From Bin80 sp965208025 (lineage in GTDB: Bacteria > Bacteroidota > Rhodothermia > Rhodothermales > Bin80), in NCBI GenBank assembly GCA_965208025.1, contig OZ242302.1, forward strand, positions 1,054,001-1,118,000: a stretch of DNA of 64,000 nucleotides, given 5' to 3'. The translations under genes and the position numbers were made by a program. Below are positions 16,121-25,604 of the stretch, piece by piece; position 1 is the first letter of the stretch; each line of letters opens with the position of its first letter. The notes below the pieces were generated by a model, which had not been told where the DNA came from, made no database searches, and worked only from the letters and a program-made list of their open reading frames with translations.

Positions 16121-17053
16121 TCAATGTTCTCCAGATTCTGTCGGTACAGCATCAGATTTTGCAACCACAAATCTGTAAAATCCTGCAAAATCCTTCAACA
16201 CTTCAACCTGTAAACCCAAATGGTTCTCTACCATAGTACCCACTGAATCTGCATGATCCGCGTGAGCTTCCATTGCAAGAATACCTCCTTGAGCTAATAG
16301 GCCCAGATCAACATTTTGAATGATTCCACGGTAGAATCTCAGCGGATCATCCCCGCAGAAAAGTGCAATCTTTGGCTCGTAATCACGAACCATTCGAGGA
16401 AGATCTTGCCGTTCGTTATCGGGAATATAAGGTGGGTTGGAAATCACCAAATCATATCCTGTACCTATGACTTGGATAAAGCCCTTTGAAAATAAATCAG
16501 CATGCATGAATTGAATAGATAATCCATTCAAGTCGGCGTTCATTTTTGCAATATTCAGAGCCATTGAACTAACATCACAGGCGGTGACCCGAGCGTCAGG
16601 AAGCCTCTGTTTCACCGCGAGTGCTATGCATCCACTTCCAGTACCAATATCTAAAACCCTGGATCGTTGATCAATCTTGCTTGAAGTCAGAGCAAGTTCA
16701 ACCAGTTGTTCAGTTTCGGGCCTTGGAATCAGGACCTTAGGTGAGAGGTGAAGCTTCATCCCACAAAACTCTGCGGATCCAATCACATATTGCACTGGCT
16801 CATGAGAGGTACAACGGTTAGCCATCTTCAAGATTTTATCCACCTGCTTCGCTTCAAGAGTTCCCTCCTGGAGGATAAGGGATGCCAGAGTACAGTTCAA
16901 TACATCGCAGAAAATCCAACTTGCTATACGATGGGCGTCTGGCACCTGAGCCTTAATGAGTAACTCCTTAATCTGTTGAAAGAATTCTTTCATGCTTGAA
17001 ACTGAGGGATAGCCGCGAGGGACATTTATATTTGATTGTCTCAAAGCATTCAT
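16121..17053 (-). CDS. prmC: Peptide chain release factor N5-glutamine methyltransferase
   Basis: Methylates the GGQ glutamine of RF1/RF2 using S-adenosylmethionine. Up to 310 residues; the helical N-terminal domain is followed by a Rossmann methyltransferase with motif I VLDIGTGSGCIALAV (133-147) and the glutamine-binding SNPPYIP motif (205-211). The linker motif PVLIPRPETEQLVE (here KVLIPRPETEQLVE) is intact. The annotated start is ATG 17053, but ATG 16993 (MKEFFQQIKELL) fits family length better. It is flanked on both sides by long non-coding stretches, so it appears to be monocistronic. Confidence 0.95.
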   Translation of the reverse strand: MNALRQSNINVPRGYPSVSSMKEFFQQIKELLIKAQVPDAHRIASWIFCDVLNCTLASLILQEGTLEAKQVDKILKMANRCTSHEPVQYVIGSAEFCGMKLHLSPKVLIPRPETEQLVELALTSSKIDQRSRVLDIGTGSGCIALAVKQRLPDARVTACDVSSMALNIAKMNADLNGLSIQFMHADLFSKGFIQVIGTGYDLVISNPPYIPDNERQDLPRMVRDYEPKIALFCGDDPLRFYRGIIQNVDLGLLAQGGILAMEAHADHADSVGTMVENHLGLQVEVLKDFAGFYRFVVAKSDAVPTESGEH

Positions 17054-17797
17054 GGCTTTGCCATGAGTTCCGAAAATTGACGATTAGCTCTTCACCAGAG
17101 AATAGAGAAGGATGTTAATTCTTGACCCTCTATACCGCCTCTCGATCGTTTTGATTTGTTCGTTTGGTGCAGTGTCAAGTGGGCTTCGTGGTCAGGTAGA
17201 TTCCATACTCTTTGACTTGATACGAAACCTCCATGGAACCAGATTCTTGCTCAACGGCCATTCCGCTAACTGATTAAACGAACTCTATCATTCTTTGTAT
17301 CCGCCAGAGATACCCTAAAAAGATTATTGGAACTCTTCTCGCGCCTGATGAGACCGAATTCCTGTTCGCTCCCTGAACGACTCCAAGACTTGTCATGCAT
17401 CACTGCTGAATTCCCTACGTTCTTCATTGAGAAAACATGTATGGCATTCAACTCGGGAAAGAGTGTGTTATTTCTGCAGACAAACATGATAGACGACCAA
17501 AAAACCAAGACCGTGTCACCCGAGTCTTTTTTCAGTTCTGAACGATGTACCTGACAGATCGGTTGGAATTGTTATCACCATCCACGAAGTATTCTGTACC
17601 CTGGAGTGGCAATAATGAGTCTCAATATTGTCTTGCTATCCCATATAAGAATAATGATATTTCGTGCATCTATCACATTTTGAACACAGACGAACCTTTG
17701 CCGATTACTTTCTCTTATACGCTTCCTTGGTCATAGAGTCATGTCTGTGGAAGCGATCCACATTCTACAACGCAAAACACAATGTGATTGAGTTGGT
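17054..17797. other. Long intergenic stretch, nothing recognised
   Basis: About 740 bp with only short frames (for example plus 17545-17736 and minus 17266-17508) that lack motifs or start signals. It borders an ISL3 transposase fragment, so it may be decayed mobile-element DNA, but no homology is visible by eye. Confidence 0.4.
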
Positions 17798-18196
17798 TCA
17801 GTCATCGGTGGGATCACATGCTGATTCAGTCTGGTTTTTCATTTTATAAATCAAAAATTGTGGCGAGTTCTCAAAGGCATAAGTAAACCGACTGGATGGC
17901 TCCGCCCAAAGAATCTCAACCGTCTTGATTCCCTTTGAAGACTTTACCCGAGAGACACGGCAGTGGATATAACTCTTGGATTGACACCAGTCAAGATGAC
18001 GCCATGAACGCTCCTTGGTGAAGCCATACAGCGTTGCAGGCTCGCCCGTCTCTGGACAGACAAGATTCTCTCCCGAATGGCGTAGATATACATCAACCCG
18101 GTGATACTTTGTATCCAGAGTAAATCGATCAATCTGCCATTCAGGACCGAGATCAAGGGAGTTTCGGATCAGAGACTCAATAATTTCGTCTGACAT
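17798..18196 (-). pseudogene. ISL3-family transposase, N-terminal fragment
   Basis: 132 codons from ATG 18196. The product matches the zinc-binding N-terminus of ISL3 transposases: CPETGEPATLYGFTKE, then SWRHLDWCQSKSYIHCRVSR, and the VEILWAEPSSRFTYAFE segment that precedes the helix-turn-helix. The normal protein is about 400 residues or more with a DDE domain; here the frame ends in unrelated sequence (…SACDPTDD), so the catalytic part is missing. The second zinc-site Cys of the usual CPxCG is changed (CPETG), another sign of decay. No terminal repeats were found. Confidence 0.75.
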
Positions 18197-19174
18197 AATC
18201 GTTAGAAATTTAGTTCACATTATTGTATAACTCCAAACATACTTTAATGGCTGGTTAAGCAGTTGGAATCATCAGGTATACATTTTCAACCAGAAAAATT
18301 TCCGCTTGTCCATCGTCAATCAACACAGCCAGAGGGATAGTAGGAATGAATAAAATTTTCATCAGTAATCAACATATTCCTTGTAGCACGCTGGATTAAG
18401 CCCTGATGGTCCTGTTCACTGATCTCTCCGTCATCTATCTGTACAATTGAGACTTGTGTCGTGTTGAACGTACCGATTTCAATGATGCATGTACTGAGGG
18501 AGTAACCCAAGATCTCCCCTCTTGCTGGATGATCTTCTATGGGGCCATCGGCATCTTTGGAAGCAAATTTTTCCAATGAATTGCCGCTTATAAAGTTTGT
18601 CAGTAAACTGAGCATTCCAAGGAGGCATGATATTCAAGAGAATTTATAAGCGAATCGGATAGCATGTTCTCCAAGATTCGTTTTGAAAACTTTTTTATCC
18701 TAAGAGGAAGTCTCTTTCGTGATGCTACACGAATCTTCCCAACCGAATGACACATTCTCTCATCTCCCCGACAATATAAATGTTGGCATTGAAAGTCATC
18801 CAACCATTTTCTGCATTGAATCGTTACACAAGTGTTGTTTCTCTACAGAAATGATTACTGCCTACTCTAAGGGCTTCTGTTTTTTGTTGCGAATATATCA
18901 CGATTGAATCATCCCAAAGAGAGAGCGGGAAGATCGCCTGCTCAATTCATTTTTCGGGCATACTTGAATTGGATGGGCTTACATGATTCAGACAGTACAT
19001 CTTTTTAGATGGATTTGATTTGAGTCGTGTTCGTTTTGCTTTGTGTTGTTTCAGCAGAAAGTGTTCTATCTTCTATCCAAGCCACTCACACGTATCCAAC
19101 CAGTCCGTCATTCTTTGGGGTGAAGTTCTTCTGAGCAGGTTACCTAACCGTTTCTCTCTCATCATGGTAAAGAT
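18197..19174. other. Nearly 1 kb without a recognisable gene
   Basis: Short frames occur on the minus strand (18316-18615, 99 codons; 18600-18803), but none shows a domain. The 99-codon frame (…GEILGYSLSTCIIEIG…) has protein-like composition and might be a decayed or unknown gene; I cannot support it further. Confidence 0.35.
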
Positions 19175-19834
19175 TTGCTGCTAATCTATGTCATACTCTT
19201 CATGACTCCACTGTTCTATGCGCTGGCTGCACCAATCATTGGTGTATTCCTCTATCCAATATTGCATGATAATCCGAAGTTAACTCAAACATTTGATCGT
19301 TGCATGTATGTAGGAGTACCCATTCTGATACTGATCCAGGTTTTCGGTCACTCTATCTCTCACCATGGTTGGGAGTGGGGAGGACTCTTTATTCTTGGTG
19401 GTGTTCTGGCTCTGGGCCTCTTTCTTCCGATCGGGATTGAAAAAGTATTCCGGAATGTTTCCACGCAAACGGAAGCCCTGTCCATTATTGCAGGTTTTCT
19501 GGGGGTTGGGCTACATGCACTGATAGAGGGCGCTAGTCTTAATTCAGATGAACCAACAACAATGATCCCTATCGCGGTCCATCGTATTGCTGTGGGACTC
19601 ATGATTTGGTGGATCTTATTTCCCCGCTATGGTCTAGTCATTGGGATCAATGGTATTGTTGGGCTCCTCTTGGCAACTGTATGTGGGTTCCTTCTCTCTG
19701 ACGTACTACCTCAAGGGTTTACAGGTAGTGACCAATTTCAGGCGTTTGTCTCTGGATCCCTGTTGCATGTTATTTTTCATGAAAGTTATCACGGAAGTCC
19801 TCATGCTCATACCCCATCAAACAATAAACAGTAA
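19175..19834 (+). CDS. Multi-pass membrane protein, possibly ZIP-like metal transporter
   Basis: 219 residues with about seven hydrophobic segments. Two helices carry metal-ligand-like patterns, GLHALIEGAS (about 112-121) and LLHVIFHESYHG (about 197-208), plus a His-containing loop (GHSISHHGWEWGG) and a His-rich tail. HALIEG resembles the H(N/E)xxEG ligand helix of ZIP zinc/iron transporters, so a divergent ZIP-like function is plausible but not proven. The start is a TTG at 19175; the ATG at 19164 is out of frame and closes after six codons. The gene stands alone between non-coding stretches. Confidence 0.6.
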   Translation: MLLIYVILFMTPLFYALAAPIIGVFLYPILHDNPKLTQTFDRCMYVGVPILILIQVFGHSISHHGWEWGGLFILGGVLALGLFLPIGIEKVFRNVSTQTEALSIIAGFLGVGLHALIEGASLNSDEPTTMIPIAVHRIAVGLMIWWILFPRYGLVIGINGIVGLLLATVCGFLLSDVLPQGFTGSDQFQAFVSGSLLHVIFHESYHGSPHAHTPSNNKQ

Positions 19835-19935
19835 TTGATGTCTCCTTCGCAGGATCATTAAGTCCATTTTTTCTTACTGAATGCGCAAGTATTTAGATAT
19901 CTCATATATTTGTCCTCGCTCATGTCTCCATACCG

Positions 19936-20673
19936 ATGATTCGTATTCCCAGCAATCTAAATATTCTTTTGTTGCAAATACGTAAACCTGATGATCCGAT
20001 GCGCATCAATGAGGTGGCTGCATTCGCTGAATCTATTGGCTATCCTCGGGAGCGTCTCCACAGGGCTGATCTAATCAATAATCCTCCATCTCCCCATGCT
20101 CTAAGGGATGCTGATCTAGTTTTGATTGGGGGAGCAGGAGATTACTCGGTTCCTGAGGGAGGAGGATGGCTTGACCGAGCCTTGGATTCCATGCGCTCAT
20201 TCTATGCAAAACGCAAACCGGTATTTGCCTCCTGTTGGGGATTTCAAGCCATGGCAGCTGCACTTGGCGGTTCAGTGATCACAAACCCTCAACTGGGTGA
20301 ACTCGGAACCCTTGAACTTTCACCGACAAAGGCAGGAATCAAGGACCCTGTCTTTAGTAGTCTCGGACATAAATTCTGGGCTCATGTGGGACATAATGAT
20401 ACGGTGATTAAACTCCCCGAAGGGGCCGTGCGATTGGCTGGTACTCCACTTGTAGAAAATCATGCCTTTTGTATGCCAGATGCCCCACTGTACTGCACAC
20501 AATTTCATTCCGAACTGAAAATGGATTTGCTTAGCCAGAGATTGCGAGCCTATCCAGAATACTGCGAACGAATTGCTGGAATCCCCGTGGATGACCTGAT
20601 TCAAACCCTTCGGGAAACCCCCGAAGCCAATCAACTCATTCGGCAATTTATCCACCATGTATTTGGGGATTGA
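19936..20673 (+). CDS. Class I glutamine amidotransferase (GATase1) domain protein
   Basis: 245 residues, a stand-alone GATase1 domain of the GuaA-like type. The nucleophile is Cys100 in FASCWGFQAMA (nucleophile elbow); His191 and Glu193 in TQFHSEL complete the triad; the oxyanion region is IGGAGDYSVPEGGG. It hydrolyses glutamine or processes a gamma-glutamyl substrate; the synthase partner, if any, is not adjacent. Such single-domain proteins are often annotated as GMP synthase-like, but the real GuaA is at 29065-30627 in this window. Confidence 0.88.
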   Translation: MIRIPSNLNILLLQIRKPDDPMRINEVAAFAESIGYPRERLHRADLINNPPSPHALRDADLVLIGGAGDYSVPEGGGWLDRALDSMRSFYAKRKPVFASCWGFQAMAAALGGSVITNPQLGELGTLELSPTKAGIKDPVFSSLGHKFWAHVGHNDTVIKLPEGAVRLAGTPLVENHAFCMPDAPLYCTQFHSELKMDLLSQRLRAYPEYCERIAGIPVDDLIQTLRETPEANQLIRQFIHHVFGD

Positions 20674-20777
20674 TCTATTCTTAGGAATTTCCGACTATGA
20701 CCCTGTTGGTGACTAAACCAATCTAACCTTGCTACGATTATGCCAACAGTCTCCTGACGATTCAAGCCGATGCACCG

Positions 20778-22217
20778 TCAGGTGAGAATTCCTGCAATTA
20801 AAAAGGCACAGAAAGAAATGGCAGCAACGAGGGCCGAGTAGGGAAGTTGTGTGTTTACATGGTCAACATGGTCACATGCTGAAGCCATAGAAGAAATAAT
20901 GGATGTATCGGATAAGGGAGAGGCATGATCTCCGTAGACTCCACCAGATAAGATTGCTCCGAGCATCAGTGGCTCTGAAATTTCTAATCCTTCCGCTAAT
21001 GGCATGGCCAAAGGAATAAGGATCGCAAATGTTGTCCAAGATGAACCAAGCGTAAATGATACAATACATCCCAAGACAAATACCAGAGCTGGTAACCACC
21101 AAGTCCAGATCCCTTCTCCCAAGATCGAAACCACATACGGGCCCATTTCCAGATCACGGGAAACCTTCCCAAGCGCAAATGCGAGAGCAAGAAGGGCTAC
21201 TACTCCCACCAAACCGGATGCTCCTTTAATTACATAGTCTGTTGATTTGGCTGGGGATAGAAGCATTTCTCCGCTCCGAGGAACCATATAAATCAATATG
21301 GCAATAAAGACTGCAACCCCGACAGCCCAAAGTACGGCAGTTGAGCCGCTACCCTCCATCAGGTTTCCATTCCCAGTTACATATAGACTTACGAATATCA
21401 TTCCAATCATCACGAGGACTGGAATCACAAAATCGTAGATTCGTCCAAGTTCAGGCTTGATGGGTTCAAGTCCAGCAACTTCATCCGCAATCATCGGATT
21501 TGAGCCAGGACGGACGAGATCACCAGTGGTCATAGCTCTTTCCTCTGCCCTGCGCATCGGACCAAACCCCCACCCGGTCAGAGCAAGTAGCAGAGCAAAA
21601 AGAATGGCGAAAAGAGCAAAAAAGTTGTAAGGAAGTGCAAGTAGTAATGTGTTCACCGCGGACGCTTCGTATCCCTGCACAAGTAACAAGCCTAAGACAA
21701 ATGCTCCCCATCCATTGAGGGGAATGGTCATACAGACCGGTGCACTTGTTGCATCACAGTAATATGCCAGCTTTTCCCGAGGCAATTTGAGTCGATCAAA
21801 AAATGGTCGACTGAGGGTACCAACGATTAAAGATGTGATGCTGGATTCAACGAAAATGAGAAGCCCCGTGAACCATGCGAGTAATTCTACTCCTCTTCTG
21901 GATTTTGCTAGTCCAGCCCTCTGAACAGCCCGCACAAACGCAGCGACACCGCCAGAAACTTGAACCAATGCTATCAGCCCCCCAACTACGAGACTAAACA
22001 GAAGTATTTTGGTGTTTGATGGTTCCGCAAATACCGCAACAATCACTTCCGCCATATAAGCTAGTCCAGCGATTGGATTCCCATTGGACAGGATGGTCGT
22101 ACCAACCCATAGACCCGTAACCAATGACAGGAATACCTGTCGTGTCCAAAGGGCCAACGTAATTGCAATCAGTGGAGGAAGAAGAACCACCCAATCCATC
22201 GTGTGGGTTATTTCCAC
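20778..22217 (-). CDS. Na+/H+ antiporter, NhaC family
   Basis: 479 residues with 11-12 predicted transmembrane segments. NhaC-family features are the internal repeats with ESSITSLIVGTLSRP and the C-terminal SGGVYGDHASPLSDTSIISS block. It exchanges sodium (or possibly another cation/organic substrate) for protons at the inner membrane. The start is a GTG at 22217, overlapping the end of the upstream thioredoxin-like gene by 10 bp; ATG 22199 (MDWVVLLPP) is the alternative. The overlap suggests co-transcription with the upstream gene. Confidence 0.92.
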   Translation of the reverse strand: MEITHTMDWVVLLPPLIAITLALWTRQVFLSLVTGLWVGTTILSNGNPIAGLAYMAEVIVAVFAEPSNTKILLFSLVVGGLIALVQVSGGVAAFVRAVQRAGLAKSRRGVELLAWFTGLLIFVESSITSLIVGTLSRPFFDRLKLPREKLAYYCDATSAPVCMTIPLNGWGAFVLGLLLVQGYEASAVNTLLLALPYNFFALFAILFALLLALTGWGFGPMRRAEERAMTTGDLVRPGSNPMIADEVAGLEPIKPELGRIYDFVIPVLVMIGMIFVSLYVTGNGNLMEGSGSTAVLWAVGVAVFIAILIYMVPRSGEMLLSPAKSTDYVIKGASGLVGVVALLALAFALGKVSRDLEMGPYVVSILGEGIWTWWLPALVFVLGCIVSFTLGSSWTTFAILIPLAMPLAEGLEISEPLMLGAILSGGVYGDHASPLSDTSIISSMASACDHVDHVNTQLPYSALVAAISFCAFLIAGILT

Positions 22218-22771
22218 TTAATATTACATCCCATTGACGGGCGCTGAGGGGCAGAGACAATTCCTAATTGTAGCAGATCATCTACGGCCTGAAGAAATTC
22301 ATTTCCCGTCGCACGACCTGTGCCAGGGCGGGTTTCGTCAAACCGCCCCCGATATGCCAAGGAAAGACCTGAATCGTACAAAAAGAAATCGGGGGTACAC
22401 TCAGCACCATAAGCTTTGGCAATGGATTGAGATTCGTCATACAAGTATGGAAAAGGATATTTCTTCTCTGATGCCCTTTCGCTCATGGCTTCAAATGAAT
22501 CTTCGGGATATTGGGAAGCGTCATTGCTACTTATCCCCACGATCTTCACTCCCTTCTCTATGCAGAATTGTGCTACATCTATCAGGGCATCCTCAATATG
22601 ATGCACAAATGGACAGTGATTACACATGAATACGATCCCAATAGGTTTCCCGTTGGATATATCTTCAAGACTGAGCATATCACTCCCCACCAATTGAGGA
22701 TTGCTAACTGGCAGATTGAATGGAGGAGCTTTTGCCCCAAGGTCTTGCATTTTTGAATATGTCAAAGCCAT
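22208..22771 (-). CDS. Thioredoxin-like (AhpC/TSA-type) protein with CNHC motif
   Basis: 187 residues, a thioredoxin fold with FMCNHCPFVHHIE (Cys50/Cys53) in place of the classical CGPC, and a cis-Pro loop at CTPDFFLYD. This is the signature of the thioredoxin-family/redoxin group common in this phylum. There is no signal peptide, so it is probably cytoplasmic. It would reduce or oxidise thiols or act as a peroxidase-like redoxin; the partner is unknown. It sits upstream of and overlaps nhaC. Confidence 0.88.
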   Translation of the reverse strand: MALTYSKMQDLGAKAPPFNLPVSNPQLVGSDMLSLEDISNGKPIGIVFMCNHCPFVHHIEDALIDVAQFCIEKGVKIVGISSNDASQYPEDSFEAMSERASEKKYPFPYLYDESQSIAKAYGAECTPDFFLYDSGLSLAYRGRFDETRPGTGRATGNEFLQAVDDLLQLGIVSAPQRPSMGCNIKWK

Positions 22772-23039
22772 AATTATGTTGATGTATATTAATTCGCAAT
22801 CATCCGACTAACCTGGATCTATGAGATCCCTGATGAAAAACATAGGCTGAATTCAGATGACCCTCACTCCATGAACACGAAGGGAGTACATTTTATTCGC
22901 CAGCATTATCCTTGAAATAAGGTGTATCATGATTGAATTTGCACTATTCTAAGACACTAACCCTTCCATTTCAGGGGGAAAGTACATCTGAGCCCTCCAA
23001 GAAAATATAAAAAGGTTCTAATGGATAGACGTCCATCTG
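22772..23039. other. Intergenic stretch, nothing recognised
   Basis: About 270 bp, AT-rich, between the thioredoxin-like gene and the glycine-rich envelope gene. It presumably contains the promoter of the nhaC operon, but I see no clear motif. Confidence 0.35.
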
Positions 23040-23609
23040 TTAAAAGACCAACTGAACGCCGAGTGCTGGATGACTATTTGCACGAATGTCAATCCGCGGT
23101 ACAATACTCACGGATCCCATTTCCATGAGTGAAACCTCCTGCCATGAAACTCTCCTCTGGAATAAAAGACCGATGATCGCCCCCACGATTATAAAAGGTA
23201 GGGTAACAAAAAACGCTCCCACAGAAGCCCCTACAATTCCATCTACAACATCAAAGCTACTACAACCATCGCAATCCTCAGCCCCCAAGATGCCACCGCC
23301 AATAAAACCCAAAAATCCACCAATACCTGCACCTGTAATCAAACCAGCCACTGCACCAGTTCGAACGTTAGCCCGTGAAAGTTTTCTCAAATGTAGTGAT
23401 TCGATCTTATCAAAAGAGATATTTTCTGTAAACCCCTCAGAGGAAAAAATTTTCAGACCAATGTCACTCACCTCGGAGACTCTTCCAACCACCTCGCGAC
23501 CACCAACAATTGTCACGCGGACAACATCTCTTTTGGAAACTTGGGCACTTGATATAAAGGGAGCAAACCCAATGAGTGCAAACAAAATGAATAGAGAATA
23601 TCTTGTCAT
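23040..23609 (-). CDS. Exported glycine-rich protein, paralogue A
   Basis: 189 residues. A signal peptide (about 1-22, ending SSAQ) is followed by a beta-rich segment with the pattern VVRVTIVGGREVVGRVSEVS (28-47), then a glycine-zipper-like hydrophobic region (about 84-150, repeated GxxxG) probably inserted in a membrane, and a short beta tail ending ALGVQLVF. The 28-47 motif resembles LSm/SH3-like or carboxypeptidase-regulatory-like beta strands. Function unknown. The gene 350 bp downstream on the same strand (23960-24517) is a clear paralogue with the same layout and the same terminal GVQLVF, suggesting tandem duplication. Both could be small outer-membrane or periplasmic proteins. Confidence 0.7.
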   Translation of the reverse strand: MTRYSLFILFALIGFAPFISSAQVSKRDVVRVTIVGGREVVGRVSEVSDIGLKIFSSEGFTENISFDKIESLHLRKLSRANVRTGAVAGLITGAGIGGFLGFIGGGILGAEDCDGCSSFDVVDGIVGASVGAFFVTLPFIIVGAIIGLLFQRRVSWQEVSLMEMGSVSIVPRIDIRANSHPALGVQLVF

Positions 23610-23959
23610 GAATCCTAAGGCTGTATGCTAATAATAACAAATATCTATTGATTGATCATCAACGTCATCTAAATCCATCAATGAATGGGGCAGCGATCAA
23701 CTCTTGATGTTCAAATTTTCTAAGTAGTACAGACTTTGGAAAAATAAGTTATTCCTCCGCCAGATTAAGAATGGACCGCATAGTTTCAAGTAGGCCACTG
23801 GAGGGATAAGCAGGACTCAAGGGATACAGCGGCAGGGAATATAGTATTTATCTGATTGGAGTGTTTCTCTGGAATTCAACCCCACAGAGAGTGGGGCTCC
23901 TCACATGGAAGCAGTATAATTGATACCCATGATAGGGTTTAGGATTAAATCATTGTAAA
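23610..23959. other. Intergenic stretch between the paralogues
   Basis: 350 bp with no open frame of note. It contains upstream sequence for paralogue A and downstream sequence for paralogue B. No terminator-like hairpin stands out. Confidence 0.35.
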
Positions 23960-24517
23960 TTAGAAGACCAGTTGAACACCGAAGGAGGGAAGACCATTTG
24001 CTGGAATGCTAATCCGAGGTTCAATACTCATGGTGCCCCTATCCGTGAGCGGTACCTTCTGCCACTTCTCCCTCTTGATCGAAGAACCTGCGATCAGGCC
24101 GACAAGTGCACCCACTAACCCCAACGGGACAGCGAATACTACACCAACGAATAATCCTAAACTACTGCATGAGTCATCATCAAATGCATCGTCGCATGAA
24201 TTACCAGTTACAGCCCCGATCAAGAGACCTGATAGAGCAGCCGAACCACCACCAATTAGAGCGGTGCGTGCAGCGTAACTCCCGCGACCTACGCTCCTGT
24301 GAAGAGATTCCATTTCATCATAAGAAATACTGGCCGAAAATCCGTCCATGGAACGAATTCCTATGCCATTCCCCGTGACCTCCGAGACCGTTCCCGTTAG
24401 CATGCGGTCATCAACCGTTCCCACTCGAACCAAATCTCCAATGTAGACCTGAGCGTTCGCTATCATCGGGAGAAACATGACGATGACCGAAAGAAAAAGA
24501 AGAGCAGATCTGGTCAT
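23960..24517 (-). CDS. Exported glycine-rich protein, paralogue B
   Basis: 185 residues from ATG 24517 (MTRSALLFLSV…), the start that gives a proper signal peptide; a longer frame reaching 24589 adds unconserved residues. The layout matches paralogue A: signal peptide ending ANAQ, beta motif DLVRVGTVDDRMLTGTVSEV, a short ISYDEMESLH segment matching A's ISFDKIESLH, a Gly/Ala-rich hydrophobic zone, and a tail ending FGVQLVF. Function unknown. The shared MTR start, ExxSLH element and C-terminal GVQLVF show that this is a family, not chance. Confidence 0.7.
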   Translation of the reverse strand: MTRSALLFLSVIVMFLPMIANAQVYIGDLVRVGTVDDRMLTGTVSEVTGNGIGIRSMDGFSASISYDEMESLHRSVGRGSYAARTALIGGGSAALSGLLIGAVTGNSCDDAFDDDSCSSLGLFVGVVFAVPLGLVGALVGLIAGSSIKREKWQKVPLTDRGTMSIEPRISIPANGLPSFGVQLVF

Positions 24518-24934
24518 GACATTATAATTTGTTGAACCTTGAATTAAGAAAAATGAGATGCAGATCAAATAATTTCTGAGTAAAACCAATATAGCGGCAG
24601 TTTGCTTGGAAGACCAAAAAGGTGCAAGAATCCAAATCTTAATCGTGAAGCAGATTGATTATTGCACAGAGCAGCTTATCAAATCAACCTGGATTCGGTG
24701 TTCATTTATAAGTTATTTTTCAGTTCTTCATGATTTGAGGCATGTTGAAAAATAGAGAATGACAATTGAGCCAAAGCAGCAACCCTGTACATAATAAACA
24801 GCAGATTAGAGATTGAGTTGGACTTCAAGACCACGCATTATGTGATTTGATCATCTACCCAGATACTAAAACTCCCAAATGTACTCCACAATCGCAATCC
24901 TTGTGCAGGTTGAGATCAAATATGATCAATGAAT
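24518..24934. other. Intergenic stretch, nothing recognised
   Basis: About 420 bp, AT-rich, with only short frames. It contains the upstream region of paralogue B and the 3' flank of the PhoU-like gene. Confidence 0.35.
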
Positions 24935-25600
24935 TTAATAACCCGATCCATTGGATTCACCTCTTTCCCGAACACGATGAAGGGGCTCGGTCACACAGCG
25001 CGCAATACCAGCCAAATGTTCCCCTACGCTCCCAATTGATGTGGCACCAATCGTACAGATGACGGCCATATTGGGGGATAACTCTGAATTGGCCAGTAAT
25101 TCAAAGATCGCTCGTAATCCCAGCGAAATTCTCTCCTGTTCATCCTGAACATCCTGCGCCTTCTTCATGTCCCCTTCCAGAAAACAATCACGCGTGGCAT
25201 CAAACTGAGCTAATGTCTGATTACGGAGCGCACGAATTTCATCCAGGTCAGATCCAATCCGAGGACTTGTGGCCATCGTAGCAGCCCGTTCCATCACTCT
25301 CCCAATTCGACCAATACGCTCTGCTTCCTGTGAAACAGTGAGTAATTTCATACAGAGAACCAGTTCCCGCTTGGGATCAATGTTCAAGTGTTCAAGAACA
25401 GCTCGACGCACCGAATGCTCACGCTTACAAATGACGGCTTCCTGAGAAGACAGATCCTCGTCCAGAATTTCGTTTTCAAGTAAGCGCCCGCTGGAGGCAG
25501 CAAATAAGATGCGTCCCGTATCCAGCATTACCTTAATGTCATCCAGGGCATCCTGGATGAGAGGCGGCTGGTTCCCCGTCAGAAAATCTAAAAAGCCCAT
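24935..25600 (-). CDS. PhoU-domain-like helical protein
   Basis: 221 residues, all-helical, with the E/DxxxD-type pattern of PhoU domains in two repeats (VICKREHSVRRAVLEHL; LVLCMKLLTVSQEAERIGRIG, then DLDEIRALRNQTLAQFD). PhoU proteins modulate phosphate transport/signalling or pair with Na/Pi cotransporters; no pst or npt gene is adjacent, so the role here is open. It starts 4 bp after the nadD stop, so it is the last gene of the bamD-nadD run. Confidence 0.8.
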   Translation of the reverse strand: MGFLDFLTGNQPPLIQDALDDIKVMLDTGRILFAASSGRLLENEILDEDLSSQEAVICKREHSVRRAVLEHLNIDPKRELVLCMKLLTVSQEAERIGRIGRVMERAATMATSPRIGSDLDEIRALRNQTLAQFDATRDCFLEGDMKKAQDVQDEQERISLGLRAIFELLANSELSPNMAVICTIGATSIGSVGEHLAGIARCVTEPLHRVRERGESNGSGY

Positions 25601-25604
25601 GATT

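Noticed and set aside
18316..18615. 99-codon minus frame as a gene
   Set aside because: No motif, no clear start signal, in a decayed stretch; only listed under the gap.
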